Below, in pieces: positions 16,792-26,824 of a stretch of DNA of 64,000 nucleotides. Positions within the stretch are counted from its first letter, which is position 1. The number at the start of each line of letters is the position of its first letter. This stretch comes from an uncultured Bacteroidales bacterium (GTDB lineage Bacteria > Bacteroidota > Bacteroidia > Bacteroidales > P3). A model generated the notes under the pieces. It was not told the DNA's origin, searched no databases, and worked only from the letters and a program-made list of their open reading frames with translations. The translations under genes were made by a program, and so were the position numbers. The DNA lies in contig CAMVGR010000001.1 in the NCBI GenBank assembly GCA_947167075.1, positions 238,823 to 302,822 on the forward strand, given 5' to 3'.

Positions 16792-18765
16792 ATGAGAAAT
16801 ATTATTACTTCGACTGTGAAGCATCTGTCCTTGATATACAAGGTAGTGGTGATGCTGCTGACAGCGGTGCTGATAGTGGTTCTATTTCCCCATGAGCAGC
16901 ACGGAGTTCATTATGATTATAAGGTAGGAGCAATATGGAGGGGTTCCGACTTGGTGGCTCCGTACGATTATGCCGTGTTGCTATCGGCTGATGAGCGGGA
17001 GGCTCAACAAGAGGCCGAGCGGCAAAAGGCAATACTCTACTACCGTGTTGATTCGACTGCACGCGAAGGGGCAATGCTGCGTGCACGAAGTATGGGCGGT
17101 ACATTACAGAAAACACTACAACGGCAAGTGGACAGTGTGTATCGAATAGGCTACCTGGAAATTCCGGCTGACGTAGAGAACATTGAAGGGCGAGAGATTG
17201 TGTTGCTGCAGGGTAATGTGGGTACGATGCACCGCAGCCGCGAGTTTATCACTACGTCGGACCTGCCAGCGGGTATGCTTCGAGACAGCGTATTGAAGCC
17301 CAACTTGGTACTAGATCGCACGCGAACCGCCCTTGAAGAGGACAGCCGACTGAGTCAGTTGAGCCACAGTAGCAGAATGGTGATGGCTGGCGACCACATA
17401 GTGAGCAAAGGGGAGGAGGTGACCGAAGAGAAAGCACAGATGATAAAGAGTCTAGAGCAAGAAAACGACCGACGTTTCTCGGACCGATACAGTTTGTGGG
17501 GGCAAATGCTAGGACAAGTGCTACTGGCCATCATCGCCTTTGTCGCTTTGTATATGTTCTTGAAGAATACCCGACACCCGATATTGGACGACAATCGCAA
17601 GGTGAGCTTTGTAATGCTGATTCTGCTGCTGATGTCATCACTGGAGGCCTTGATGGTAAGGACAAATGCAGACTGGGTGCTGCTGGTGCCACTGTGCATA
17701 GTGCCTATTCTGATGCGTGTTTTCTTTGATATGCGAGTAGCACTCTATATTCATCTTACAACGGTGATTATACTGGCCAACCTTGTGCCAAATTCGTTCG
17801 AGTTTATCTTCTACCAGCTGGTGACGGGCATGATGAGTATAATAGCAGTACGCAACTTGGAACGCAGAAGCCAATTCTTCACCCTGTCACTAGTAATCTT
17901 CTTAAGCTACTCGTTTATCTATACCAGTGGTGTGCTGAGTCAAGACACTAATCTACATGCATTGAATGTACAGAAGTATCTAATATTCTTCTTGAATGCA
18001 CTGCTCACCCTCTTGGCATATCCACTGATTTACTTGTTCGAGAAGCTATTTGGCATGACAACGAACTTGACCCTAATGGAGATAGCCAGTACGAACACCC
18101 CAGCCTTACGGGAACTCAGTCGTCGGGCTCCGGGAACTTTCCAACACTCGGTGCAGGTGGCAAACATAGCAGAAGACCTCGTGAGCGAGATAGGAGGCAA
18201 TGCACTACTGGCCCGAGTGGGTGCGCTCTACCACGACATAGGAAAGGTGAAGAACCCCATCTATTTCACCGAGAACCAAACATCGGACTTCAACCCGCAC
18301 AGTGAACTGGACTATGTCGAGAGTGCTCAAATCATTACATCGCACGTGACTGATGGCCTGGAATTGGCACGTCACTATCGTCTTCCATCCGAGGTGCAGG
18401 ACTTTATCCGCACACACCATGGGACGACCTATACGGGATACTTTTATGCCAAGGAGTTGGAACGACACCCAGATGGGGATTTTGACGCGACGATGTTTCG
18501 CTATCCTGGTCCACGTCCATACAGTCGTGAGACGGCAGTGGTGATGATAGTGGACACGGTAGAAGCCGCATGCCGCAGTTTGAAACAGCATACCAAAGAA
18601 GCCACAGATAAGATGATAGACAAATTGATAGATGGAAAAATACAGGCTGGCCAGCTTAACAACTGCCCTCTGTCCTATGGCGACATCGACCGAATTAGAA
18701 AGATACTGAAAGAAAAAATGATGAGCATCTACCATGTAAGGGTAGAATACCCGACAGTGAAATAA
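16792..18765 (+). CDS. 7TM receptor HD-domain phosphodiesterase (PgpH-like)
   Basis: A 657-residue membrane protein in the PgpH architecture: an N-terminal transmembrane helix (about 15-32), an extracytoplasmic 7TMR-HDED region (to about 245), a block of seven hydrophobic helices (about 248-430) and a C-terminal HD domain with HSVQVAN and YHDIGKVKNP. PgpH proteins hydrolyse cyclic di-AMP, so this is probably the c-di-AMP phosphodiesterase of the cell; c-di-GMP is less likely without an HD-GYP signature. ATG at 16792 is followed by a short cytosolic segment before the first helix. The YfhO gene starts 23 bp downstream, possibly in the same transcript. Confidence 0.92.
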   Translation: MRNIITSTVKHLSLIYKVVVMLLTAVLIVVLFPHEQHGVHYDYKVGAIWRGSDLVAPYDYAVLLSADEREAQQEAERQKAILYYRVDSTAREGAMLRARSMGGTLQKTLQRQVDSVYRIGYLEIPADVENIEGREIVLLQGNVGTMHRSREFITTSDLPAGMLRDSVLKPNLVLDRTRTALEEDSRLSQLSHSSRMVMAGDHIVSKGEEVTEEKAQMIKSLEQENDRRFSDRYSLWGQMLGQVLLAIIAFVALYMFLKNTRHPILDDNRKVSFVMLILLLMSSLEALMVRTNADWVLLVPLCIVPILMRVFFDMRVALYIHLTTVIILANLVPNSFEFIFYQLVTGMMSIIAVRNLERRSQFFTLSLVIFLSYSFIYTSGVLSQDTNLHALNVQKYLIFFLNALLTLLAYPLIYLFEKLFGMTTNLTLMEIASTNTPALRELSRRAPGTFQHSVQVANIAEDLVSEIGGNALLARVGALYHDIGKVKNPIYFTENQTSDFNPHSELDYVESAQIITSHVTDGLELARHYRLPSEVQDFIRTHHGTTYTGYFYAKELERHPDGDFDATMFRYPGPRPYSRETAVVMIVDTVEAACRSLKQHTKEATDKMIDKLIDGKIQAGQLNNCPLSYGDIDRIRKILKEKMMSIYHVRVEYPTVK

Positions 18766-18788
18766 CAACAATAGAAAAACGATTGCAG

Positions 18789-21320
18789 ATGAAGGATATG
18801 AAAAAGAAAATATTGACACATGTGGGACTCGTTGCCATCATGTTGGCAGCCGCATTGATTTATTTCTCACCCATCCTGGATGGGAAAAAACTTTACCAGG
18901 GCGATACACAGAAGTATGCCTCGATGGTTAAGGAGACCAAGGATTATCATGCCAAAACTGGCGAATACGTACACTGGAACAGTGCTATGTTCAGCGGTAT
19001 GCCTGGCTATCAGGTAGGCGGGAATCCTCCGGTGAAAAGTGTCTTTACACCCATCAAAAACATTCTGACACTAAAGTGGCTGGGAATGGACGAGAACGCT
19101 GGGGTACTGTTCTTCTATCTGATAGGTTTCTATGTGGCGATGATTGCGTTGGGATGCTCTCCCTGGCTATCGTTGCTGGCTGCTTTGGCGTTCGGTTTGG
19201 GGAGCTATAATATTATCATCATAGAAGCAGGACACATCACCAAAGCTTGGTCGCTAGCAATGATGGCACCTATATTTGCAGGAATGATTCTATGTCTGCG
19301 TTACAAAAAAAACAAGGGTGACTTATTGTGGGGCGGGCTGCTATTCGTATTTGCTCTTTCGCTACAGCTACACTGCAATCATATACAAATTACATATTAT
19401 ACCATCATTGGAGCCATGTTGCTAGGATTGTTTCACTTTGTGTATGCTCTCAAAGACAAACGAATAGGGCAATTTGCAACAGGATTGGGAGTGCTACTGT
19501 GTGGATGTGTATTGGCTTTTGCCTGCAATTCGCGTAACTTGATGGTCAGTCAGCAATATGCCAAGCACACCATGCGTGGCGGCAACGCTATCACTGTTAC
19601 TCCAGAAGACCTATACCATGATGGTGAACCGGCATCGATCGGAGGCCGGAAGAGTGGGTTGGATATCGACTACGCATTCTCGTGGAGCTATGGGGTGGGT
19701 GAAACATATACCTTGTTGGTACCTGGTGCAATGGGAGGTGGAAGTACCGAGACCGTTAGCAGAGAGAGTGCCTCCTATAAAGCTTTCCATCAAGAGCAAA
19801 TGCCTCTATATTGGGGCGACCAGCCCTTTACTAGCGGTCCAGTGTATTTTGGAGCCATTGTGGTTTTCTTCTTTCTGCTAGGTCTCATCATGGTGAAAGG
19901 CCCCGAACGCTGGTGGCTACTGGCTGCCACAGTATTAGCCATTCTTATGTCGTGGGGAAGAAACTTATTACCACTGAACGAATGGCTATTTAACCACCTC
20001 CCCATGTATAACAAGTTCCGTACACCAAGCATGAGTCTAGTATTGGCCAATGTTGCAATGGTGATGATGGGGATACTTGGTCTCCGGCAAATGTTCAGTA
20101 GCAATGTGGATTCCAAGAAGAAAAGAATGGCCCTATATATATCTGCTGGGGTATCGGCAATCCTTCTGTTTGGAGGGTTGGTGATATGCGGTGGATTTAG
20201 CTATAGCGGGGCTTCAGATGCTCAAATGGCTCCTCAGTATGGGGCACAATGGCAACAGATACAGAATATCTTTATACAGGATAGAAAAGCCCTCTTTGTA
20301 AGTGATACATGGAGGTCGATTATCCTTATTGTACTGGCATTTGCTGTGATGTGGCTATATGTTCGTTTGTCAGAAAAAACAACTGCCAAACCCTGGTTGA
20401 CAACGATGTTCAGTGTGATACTGGTTATACTTGTGGCTTTCGACCTTTGGGGTGTGGATCGTCGTTATCTTAACGACAGTAAATATGTCAGTGAGAATCA
20501 ACTCAAACTTCGTCCCGACTCATGGGATATGGCAATAGATCAACAAGCAGCCTACTTCGGTGACGAAGACTATCGTGTCCTCAATATGGCCACCAATACA
20601 TTCAATGATAGCAAGCCAGCTGCATTCCACCACCAGATAGGTGGATACAGTGCAGTCAAGATGCGTCGGTATCAAGATATTATTGATTTCTATATCTCAC
20701 GTCATATCAACATGCAGATACTTAATATGCTTAATGCAAGGTATTTTGTTGACAGGACGGGTCAGGTGCAACGCAACCCTGATGCACTTGGAAATGTATG
20801 GTTTGTGAGAGAGATCAAACGGGTGGATGATGCCAACAGTGAGATAATGGCTCTCAACGATTTCGATCCATCAACCACTGCTATTGTTGACCAATCGGCA
20901 ATGGGTTACATCCTGAACGATTTTACTCCTGTGCCAGATAGCATGGCTACAATTGCAATGGAACATCAGCATCCATACAACCCTGACTATGTGAAATACA
21001 ATAGTCATTCTACTACCGATCAATTTGCAGTATTTAGCGAGGTCTATTATGAACCGGATTGGCGTGTTTACATTGATGGGAAACCAGCGAAATACGTCCG
21101 TGCTAATTACATTCTGCGAGCCATGGTAGTCCCAGCAGGAGACCATGTAATTGAGTTTCGCAACGAAGCACCTCTTTTCCACCGGATGGATACAGTCACC
21201 ATTTTGGGATCAATCGTTCTTATACTAATCTCAGCAGGGGCAATTATACTCTATTACAGAACAAAGAAGAATGATGAAGATACTGATCATAAGATACAAA
21301 AAGACAAAAGGCGTTCCTGA
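18789..21320 (+). CDS. YfhO family multi-spanning membrane protein
   Basis: An 843-residue integral membrane protein with about a dozen helices in the first two thirds and a soluble C-terminal domain before a final helix. The opening (IYFSPILDGKKLYQGDTQKY) and the MFSGMPGYQ block are typical of Bacteroidota YfhO proteins, GT-C-like glycosyltransferases thought to decorate envelope polymers such as lipoteichoic acid in Firmicutes. ATG at 18789 or 18798 is preferred over the TTG at 18783. The last 50 bp overlap the glycosyltransferase gene, a strong hint of coupling. The actual substrate here is unknown. Confidence 0.88.
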   Translation: MKDMKKKILTHVGLVAIMLAAALIYFSPILDGKKLYQGDTQKYASMVKETKDYHAKTGEYVHWNSAMFSGMPGYQVGGNPPVKSVFTPIKNILTLKWLGMDENAGVLFFYLIGFYVAMIALGCSPWLSLLAALAFGLGSYNIIIIEAGHITKAWSLAMMAPIFAGMILCLRYKKNKGDLLWGGLLFVFALSLQLHCNHIQITYYTIIGAMLLGLFHFVYALKDKRIGQFATGLGVLLCGCVLAFACNSRNLMVSQQYAKHTMRGGNAITVTPEDLYHDGEPASIGGRKSGLDIDYAFSWSYGVGETYTLLVPGAMGGGSTETVSRESASYKAFHQEQMPLYWGDQPFTSGPVYFGAIVVFFFLLGLIMVKGPERWWLLAATVLAILMSWGRNLLPLNEWLFNHLPMYNKFRTPSMSLVLANVAMVMMGILGLRQMFSSNVDSKKKRMALYISAGVSAILLFGGLVICGGFSYSGASDAQMAPQYGAQWQQIQNIFIQDRKALFVSDTWRSIILIVLAFAVMWLYVRLSEKTTAKPWLTTMFSVILVILVAFDLWGVDRRYLNDSKYVSENQLKLRPDSWDMAIDQQAAYFGDEDYRVLNMATNTFNDSKPAAFHHQIGGYSAVKMRRYQDIIDFYISRHINMQILNMLNARYFVDRTGQVQRNPDALGNVWFVREIKRVDDANSEIMALNDFDPSTTAIVDQSAMGYILNDFTPVPDSMATIAMEHQHPYNPDYVKYNSHSTTDQFAVFSEVYYEPDWRVYIDGKPAKYVRANYILRAMVVPAGDHVIEFRNEAPLFHRMDTVTILGSIVLILISAGAIILYYRTKKNDEDTDHKIQKDKRRS

Positions 21321-22368
21321 AGGTGGCGAACAAGCAAGTGAAAAGAACCTTCAAGTTCTAAAAAGGATTGCTGGAGACAACAATGTGGATACTGTCTTTA
21401 TCCACGACGAAAGCCAACGGCATACCTTGCTGGAATACGCTAAAGGGATATTGTTTATGCCATGGGGCTATTACTTTGGACTAACACCCCAAAGAGTGAG
21501 GACTATTGTACAAAAAGCACAGAACTATAATGTAGTATTTGTTGATCGCTCCATCTTTGGCATCATTGCAAAACATCTTAAAGAAATAAAATACCAAGGA
21601 CGTATTGTTTGCTTTTTTCATAATGTGGAGAGTGTGTATTTTGCCTCCAAATACTCTTCGATACTTAACCCTGTGCGATGGTTAACAACCAATTGTGCAG
21701 ACCGCAATGACTACTATTGCTGCAAATATGCTGACCAAACAATTACATTAAGCAAAAGAGATGATGACATACTTTACAGTCGATATAGTAGACATGCTGA
21801 CCAGATCATACCAATCTCGTTCGTTGATACCTATCTACAAGATACATATCCATCAGATTCTATTTCATCCACTCCTCTGTGCATGTTTTTAGGTGCATAT
21901 TTCCCTGCAAATATTGAGGGTATAGAATGGTTCGTACGCAACGTTTTTCCATATGTCCAAATCAAAATGCAGATAGTTGGCAAAGGAATGGATAAACTAC
22001 GTAATGCCGAATGGATGTCAAAAGATATTGAACTATATAGTGATGTGCCGAACTTACGTCCACTGTTTGAAGCGGCAGATATCATGGTCTTTCCCATCTT
22101 CAAGGGAAGTGGTATGAAAGTCAAAACATGTGAGAGTCTGATGTATGGTAAGAATATTATAGGTACTCCTGAAGCATGGAGCGGATATGACTTAGACTAT
22201 TCGGCTGCAGGAGCTTGCTGCCAAACAGCAAAAGAGTTCATTAATGCCATCAATGGTTTTATCCACTCCCCACGTCCTCGATTTAATACTTATTCGCGTA
22301 CTGTATTTCTGGAAAAATACTCTGCAGACAGGATGGTTGACAAATACAGAGCCACTCTAACCGACTAA
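21271..22368 (+). CDS. Glycosyltransferase (GT-B, GT4-like)
   Basis: A 365-residue predicted GT-B glycosyltransferase. The C-terminal Rossmann half has the typical pattern: FLGAYFPANIEGIEWFVRNV near residue 210, the MQIVGKG strand, DVPNLRPLFEAADIMVFP and a KVKTCESLMYGKN block that binds nucleotide sugar. It likely extends a surface glycan. Start ATG at 21271 (or 21274) lies inside the YfhO gene, giving a 50-bp overlap. The gene is convergent with, and overlaps by four bases, the LicD gene of the phosphonate operon, so glycan synthesis and phosphonate decoration may be linked. It is AT-richer than its upstream neighbours. Confidence 0.85.
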   Translation: MMKILIIRYKKTKGVPEGGEQASEKNLQVLKRIAGDNNVDTVFIHDESQRHTLLEYAKGILFMPWGYYFGLTPQRVRTIVQKAQNYNVVFVDRSIFGIIAKHLKEIKYQGRIVCFFHNVESVYFASKYSSILNPVRWLTTNCADRNDYYCCKYADQTITLSKRDDDILYSRYSRHADQIIPISFVDTYLQDTYPSDSISSTPLCMFLGAYFPANIEGIEWFVRNVFPYVQIKMQIVGKGMDKLRNAEWMSKDIELYSDVPNLRPLFEAADIMVFPIFKGSGMKVKTCESLMYGKNIIGTPEAWSGYDLDYSAAGACCQTAKEFINAINGFIHSPRPRFNTYSRTVFLEKYSADRMVDKYRATLTD

Positions 22369-23060
22369 GTGAGGCGACGACGATACATACGCTCTCCATA
22401 TGTGATAGAACGTTTCTTATGATCGGACATGGTCCAATGAGGATCTGGAGTCATAAAATGCTCGCCATACAGAGTTCGTAGCCATTCCTCCGTGTTATTT
22501 GGCATATATACCTCCACACCCATAAAAGGCTTCTTGCTGAATCCTCCAGCTGGACACATTCTGACAATAGATGGAAAACCGTCTGTTGCATTGGCTTCAC
22601 GCCATGGTTTGCTTTCATGCGGCAAGCATAGGTCACATAAAAGATTCCCTTCATTATCGCGATAGAAATAGTGAACATCAATATGCACCCCCTTATAGTC
22701 ATATTTGTCCTCACATATTCTGCCGCTACCTCCTATATATAACTGCCGAAGATGTTTAAAACCGTGCTTTTCCATTACTTTCACATGTTCCTCTTTACGT
22801 TCTTCAATCAGCATACCAGTATCAAGATCATAGTCAAATGGAATAAAACCATGCTCACGATAGGCTCCCAATAGCGACCCGAAAGCAAGGAACAACCGGC
22901 TATCACACTCGTTCGAAGCAGCAACCGCCTCTCTCAACGCTTCCAAGCCATATCTCACAAATGCACGGTTCTGTTTTCTTGTTTCAAGACGATTGTCTAT
23001 CTTCATCGCCCATTTGTAAACACCCAAAAATGTGGCTATCTTAACTAATAGTTCTCTCAT
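22365..23060 (-). CDS. LicD family phosphotransferase
   Basis: A 231-residue protein with the LicD core FGSLLGAYREHGFIPFDYD (about residues 60-78), whose Asp residues belong to the nucleotidyltransferase-fold active site. LicD proteins move phosphocholine from CDP-choline to surface glycans. As the last gene of an operon making a phosphonate, this one more likely transfers a CMP-activated phosphonate such as 2-hydroxyethylphosphonate to a glycan. The start overlaps the alcohol dehydrogenase stop by one base. The 3' end overlaps the convergent glycosyltransferase gene by four bases. Confidence 0.85.
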   Translation of the reverse strand: MRELLVKIATFLGVYKWAMKIDNRLETRKQNRAFVRYGLEALREAVAASNECDSRLFLAFGSLLGAYREHGFIPFDYDLDTGMLIEERKEEHVKVMEKHGFKHLRQLYIGGSGRICEDKYDYKGVHIDVHYFYRDNEGNLLCDLCLPHESKPWREANATDGFPSIVRMCPAGGFSKKPFMGVEVYMPNNTEEWLRTLYGEHFMTPDPHWTMSDHKKRSITYGERMYRRRLT

Positions 23061-24151
23061 TATAGAAGTATATTATTGTACATATTCCTTATCGACGCCT
23101 CAGTTAAACGCACTGGATTATTCTTCAATCTCACAGGGTTGACAGACACTGTCAAACAGCTAATATCAGCCTCTCGAGTCTCACTTATTGGACGTTTCAT
23201 GCTCATCTCTTCCAGCAAGTCTTTATATAGTAATATTGCCTCCTCCACTGTGTGGCATGACATTGCTTGAGCAATATTATCGAATACCTTTTCGAGATAT
23301 GATTGCCCACGTTCATCGACACACTCATTCATGTGTTCTGTCATGTATTTCCAAACCTCTGGCAAACATATCGCTACTGCGTGACCATGTGGCAATCCAT
23401 ACATGGAAGTTAGCTTATAACTCATTGCATGCGGTGCAGTAGTTTGAGTGATATTGATGGCCTGGCCGGAAAGATTAGCTGCGGTCATAATTGCATCTGC
23501 CGCCTCCTCGTCATATTTAAAGAGATACCGTTTTAGATACTTGACAATTAATTCTATGGATTGTTTGCTATAATCGATACTTTTGTCATTGGAATTAATA
23601 CTCCACCATGACTCTATAGCCTGACTCAAGGCATCCAGTAGTGTACATTTCTTTTGGTAAGGTGGTAGGGATCTGAGACATTCGTGTTCCAAGATAGCAT
23701 AATCTGGAATAATACTGCTATGCGTCACCGACTGTTTTGTTCCTTTATAGTATATGACTGCGTAGCGAGTGCTTTCACTACCGGTTCCCGCTGTGGTAGG
23801 AATGGCCACAAGCGGTATTCTGCTGTCGAAACATTCTTGTTCCAGATAGTTGCATTTGGAATCCATTCTGCAGTACAATTTGATGCACTTTGCAACATCG
23901 ATTGTCGATCCTCCGCCTACCGCCACGATAGCATCGCAGTTATTGCTATTGAATATTTCCACACCGCGACAAACGTCCTCGTAAAGAGGATTTGATGTAA
24001 AATGGTCAAATGTCACTTTCGGAGCAAACCTGCCCTTGATTGGTAAATATGGGAAAGCAGAATCGCAGACTAGCATATAGCGGGAGATGCCTGTTCGTTG
24101 AAGAATAGCATCCAACGAGTCGATTCCCTTCAGTATTTGCTGCATAGGCAT
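23060..24151 (-). CDS. Iron-containing alcohol dehydrogenase, probable phosphonoacetaldehyde reductase
   Basis: A 363-residue group III metal-dependent alcohol dehydrogenase. It shows the NAD(P)-binding GGGSTIDVAK (residues 79-88), IPTTAGTGSE and the metal-binding histidines in PHAMSYKLTSMYGLPHGHAVA. Next to PEP mutase and phosphonopyruvate decarboxylase genes, such enzymes reduce phosphonoacetaldehyde to 2-hydroxyethylphosphonate. There is no aminotransferase gene in the operon, so 2-hydroxyethylphosphonate is a better product guess than 2-aminoethylphosphonate. It overlaps both the decarboxylase and LicD genes by one base. Other aldehyde substrates cannot be excluded from sequence alone. 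Confidence 0.85.
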   Translation of the reverse strand: MPMQQILKGIDSLDAILQRTGISRYMLVCDSAFPYLPIKGRFAPKVTFDHFTSNPLYEDVCRGVEIFNSNNCDAIVAVGGGSTIDVAKCIKLYCRMDSKCNYLEQECFDSRIPLVAIPTTAGTGSESTRYAVIYYKGTKQSVTHSSIIPDYAILEHECLRSLPPYQKKCTLLDALSQAIESWWSINSNDKSIDYSKQSIELIVKYLKRYLFKYDEEAADAIMTAANLSGQAINITQTTAPHAMSYKLTSMYGLPHGHAVAICLPEVWKYMTEHMNECVDERGQSYLEKVFDNIAQAMSCHTVEEAILLYKDLLEEMSMKRPISETREADISCLTVSVNPVRLKNNPVRLTEASIRNMYNNILL

Positions 24152-25275
24152 TATCTTTTAAGAAAGTCCATCAGAGCCATCTTGTTTTGCTCCGGAGTGG
24201 TGGTGGGGCGACCTAAGTTTTTCCGATTACCCATGCATACTCTCACCTCTATCATCGATGGACCACTCTCCTCTTTAATGGTTTTTAGCACGCTTTCCAA
24301 TTCTTCCTTGCTGCAGACTCGATAGGTATTTTTATAGCCCACTGCTTTTGCAACTCCAGTCAAATCAATATTCAATCCCACTGTCGGTTGGCCACCAACG
24401 CTGTCATGAGCTCCATTATTGAACACCACATGGATATAGTTCGATGGTGCATGTTGAGCCACTATTGCCATCGAACCCATGTGCATCAGTGTGGCTCCAT
24501 CACCGTCAAAGCACCACACACGGCGTGTCTTTTGCTCTAGTGCTATTCCCAAAGCAATCTGGGAAGCATGTCCCATCGACCCAACTGTCAAAAAATCGCG
24601 CTCGTGACCTTCTCCTTTTGCACTTCGGTATTCGAAAAGCTCTCTGCTTATCATTCCTGTGGTACTCACTATCACATCCCTTTCATCTATAGCATCCGCT
24701 ACCACCTGGATAGCATCTTCCCGATGCATTGTATAGGTAGAGATTACGGGATGCTGCAGTCGATACTCTTCGAAGGTGTCTTTCTCCACAACCAGGGCAA
24801 ACGTCTCTCCACGCTTCAAGGCCGACACTGCCTTATCCAGCTGTTTGATTGCCTGATCCTCTTCTTTGGACAGCACTTCGTAGTTTATGCCCATCACATT
24901 GAGTAGACCTGTAGTGATCTTTCCTTGCTTCACATGTTGCGGCTCGTCGTGTACACCGGGACGGCCACGCCAGCCGATAAGCAGTAGCAATGGAATATGG
25001 TACACCTCTTTATCCGTGAGCGATGCCAGCGGATTGATGGCATTTCCCTGTCCGCTGTTCTGCATATACACGCATGCTACACGACCTGTTGCCAGATAGT
25101 GTCCAGCAGCCAAACTTATTGCTGCCCCCTCGTTGGCTGCAATAATGTGGTGACTAGCATCGAGATGGTCTGTTATATAGGCACACACATTCTTCAAGAG
25201 GCTGTCGGGCACTCCTGCATAGAAATCAATGTCGGCATTGCGAAGGGTTTCTATAAAATGTTCAGGCGATATCAT
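24151..25275 (-). CDS. aepY: Phosphonopyruvate decarboxylase
   Basis: A 374-residue thiamine-diphosphate enzyme that decarboxylates phosphonopyruvate to phosphonoacetaldehyde, the step that pulls the unfavourable PEP mutase reaction forward. The opening [20 protein letters not shown] and the TPP-binding block [15 protein letters not shown] followed by [13 protein letters not shown] are typical of Ppd/AepY. The start is ATG 25275, which overlaps the PEP mutase stop as ATGA; the frame is open 34 codons further upstream, but that part lies inside the PEP mutase gene and does not look like this family. The order PEP mutase-decarboxylase-reductase defines a phosphonate pathway. Confidence 0.93.
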   Translation of the reverse strand: MISPEHFIETLRNADIDFYAGVPDSLLKNVCAYITDHLDASHHIIAANEGAAISLAAGHYLATGRVACVYMQNSGQGNAINPLASLTDKEVYHIPLLLLIGWRGRPGVHDEPQHVKQGKITTGLLNVMGINYEVLSKEEDQAIKQLDKAVSALKRGETFALVVEKDTFEEYRLQHPVISTYTMHREDAIQVVADAIDERDVIVSTTGMISRELFEYRSAKGEGHERDFLTVGSMGHASQIALGIALEQKTRRVWCFDGDGATLMHMGSMAIVAQHAPSNYIHVVFNNGAHDSVGGQPTVGLNIDLTGVAKAVGYKNTYRVCSKEELESVLKTIKEESGPSMIEVRVCMGNRKNLGRPTTTPEQNKMALMDFLKR

Positions 25276-26585
25276 TTCTTGCTTCCTGGAATAAGTGTAA
25301 GTATTTCTTTGATGGGCATACAATACTGATCGCTTGCCTCTAGACTGCGCCGATGAGTTAATATACTCTTGGCACATTCTACCATGGCCGGATATGCTGC
25401 TCTAAGCAAATGGTTGGCATAGATCACCACATTGATACCCCAACCTGCTAGCTCGTCTTCTGTGAATTGATTATAGGTGGTGGGGACGGCCACGATGGGG
25501 GTCGACACATCGGATTCACGGAAACGTTCGCAGAATTCCTTGATGTCCATACCATCTTTGTTCTTGCTGTGTATCATGATACCATCGGCTCCAGCAGACA
25601 CATAGGCATGCGCACGCTCTAAAGCATCCTCTACCGGCTTACCGGCTATAAGGCTTTCCACTCGGGCAATAATCATAAAATCGTCCGTAATCTGTGCATT
25701 CTTTCCTGCCTTTATTTTGGCACAGAATCCCTCGATGGTGTCTTGCGTCTGCACAGCATCGGTACCAAACAGCGAATTCTGCTTCAGGCCCACTTTGTCC
25801 TCTATTATTACTGCCGATATTCCCAAGCGTTCCAATGTACGCACTGTAAACACGAAGTGTTCCACTTTGCCGCCTGTATCGCCATCGAAGATGATGGGCT
25901 TGGTGGTGACTTCGAGTGCATCGTTCAGATCGTGCAATCGAGTGGTGATGTCCACAGCCTCTATATCGGGCTTGCCCTTGCTGGTGCTGTCGGTTAGGCT
26001 ACTTGCCCACATACCGTCAAACTCTTCTTTCTTGCCGTTTATCATCACCGACGTATTTTCTATTATCAAGCCCGTCAGTCCACTGTGACTCTCCAATATA
26101 CGCACGATCTTCTTTGCCCCTATCAGTCTGCGTAGCCGTTTCATACGCACTTCGGGGGTCGTACCTATCTCTTTTAGGCGCTGGTTCATGGCGGTGCTGC
26201 TGATGCCATGCGTATAGGGAATGTCTATCACCTGTCCACCCCATTCCTTCATCACATCGATGATGCGTTGACGTGTTTTCTGCTGCACTCCTTCCTTCCA
26301 ATCGTCGCCATGCACCACATAGTCTGGCCGCAATTCGAGCAAATTGGGTACATAATCGAGTGTGGTTTGTGGTACCACTCGATCCACTCCTTTTATATTG
26401 CTTACTATCTCGGCCCGTTGCTCGTAGGTGAGGTATGGCAGTCGTTTATAGCTGGCTATAGCGGCATCGGTCAGCACTCCGACTGTGACGCTTCCCAATT
26501 TCATCGCCTCGTGTATTATATTGAGATGACCCGGATGAATCATATCGGCACTCATGCCGACGTACACCTTTTTTCTTTCCATCAT
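25272..26585 (-). CDS. aepX: Cytidylyltransferase-phosphoenolpyruvate mutase fusion
   Basis: A 437-residue two-domain protein. Residues about 5-140 form a TagD/GCT-type cytidylyltransferase domain with HPGH (17-20) and an ISSTAMNQR motif near 128-136. Residues about 150-437 are a PEP mutase of the isocitrate lyase superfamily with IFDGDTGG (232-239) and the signature [10 protein letters not shown] (262-271), which separates mutases from lyases. The mutase makes phosphonopyruvate from PEP, the entry to nearly all phosphonates. The attached nucleotidyltransferase probably activates the final phosphonate as a CMP ester for transfer by LicD. It is the first gene of the four-gene operon; no clear promoter consensus is visible upstream. 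Confidence 0.93.
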   Translation of the reverse strand: MMERKKVYVGMSADMIHPGHLNIIHEAMKLGSVTVGVLTDAAIASYKRLPYLTYEQRAEIVSNIKGVDRVVPQTTLDYVPNLLELRPDYVVHGDDWKEGVQQKTRQRIIDVMKEWGGQVIDIPYTHGISSTAMNQRLKEIGTTPEVRMKRLRRLIGAKKIVRILESHSGLTGLIIENTSVMINGKKEEFDGMWASSLTDSTSKGKPDIEAVDITTRLHDLNDALEVTTKPIIFDGDTGGKVEHFVFTVRTLERLGISAVIIEDKVGLKQNSLFGTDAVQTQDTIEGFCAKIKAGKNAQITDDFMIIARVESLIAGKPVEDALERAHAYVSAGADGIMIHSKNKDGMDIKEFCERFRESDVSTPIVAVPTTYNQFTEDELAGWGINVVIYANHLLRAAYPAMVECAKSILTHRRSLEASDQYCMPIKEILTLIPGSKK

Positions 26586-26757
26586 AAAAACAATTTAGTA
26601 TGTTTTAATAACTCATCTGCTCCTCTTTTATTGTACGAAACCGATTTTGTTTTTAGCAGTAGGCTCAACCTCGGCATTTAGGCTTTCTAATGCAGTTTAA
26701 GAGAGGCATATAGGTGATTGTGGAGATGCAGAGTGAGGATGTGGATAATATAGGAAG

Positions 26758-26789
26758 TCCCACCAGTCTTTCTTTCATAGGCTGGTGGA
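26758..26789 (-). terminator. Hairpin downstream of the first T9SS gene
   Basis: The stem CCACCAG / CTGGTGG lies 35 bp past the stop of the gene at 26825. The same hairpin follows the other cassette copies, so it is likely its terminator, though a clear T-tract is lacking. Confidence 0.5.
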
Positions 26790-26824
26790 ACACGATCTTC
26801 AATATAGAGTGAGTCAGTATTCCT

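Noticed and set aside
26700..26824. Insertion sequence at the T9SS cassettes
   Set aside because: The shared flanks lack terminal inverted repeats, target duplications or a transposase gene that I can see; duplication by recombination is a simpler reading.
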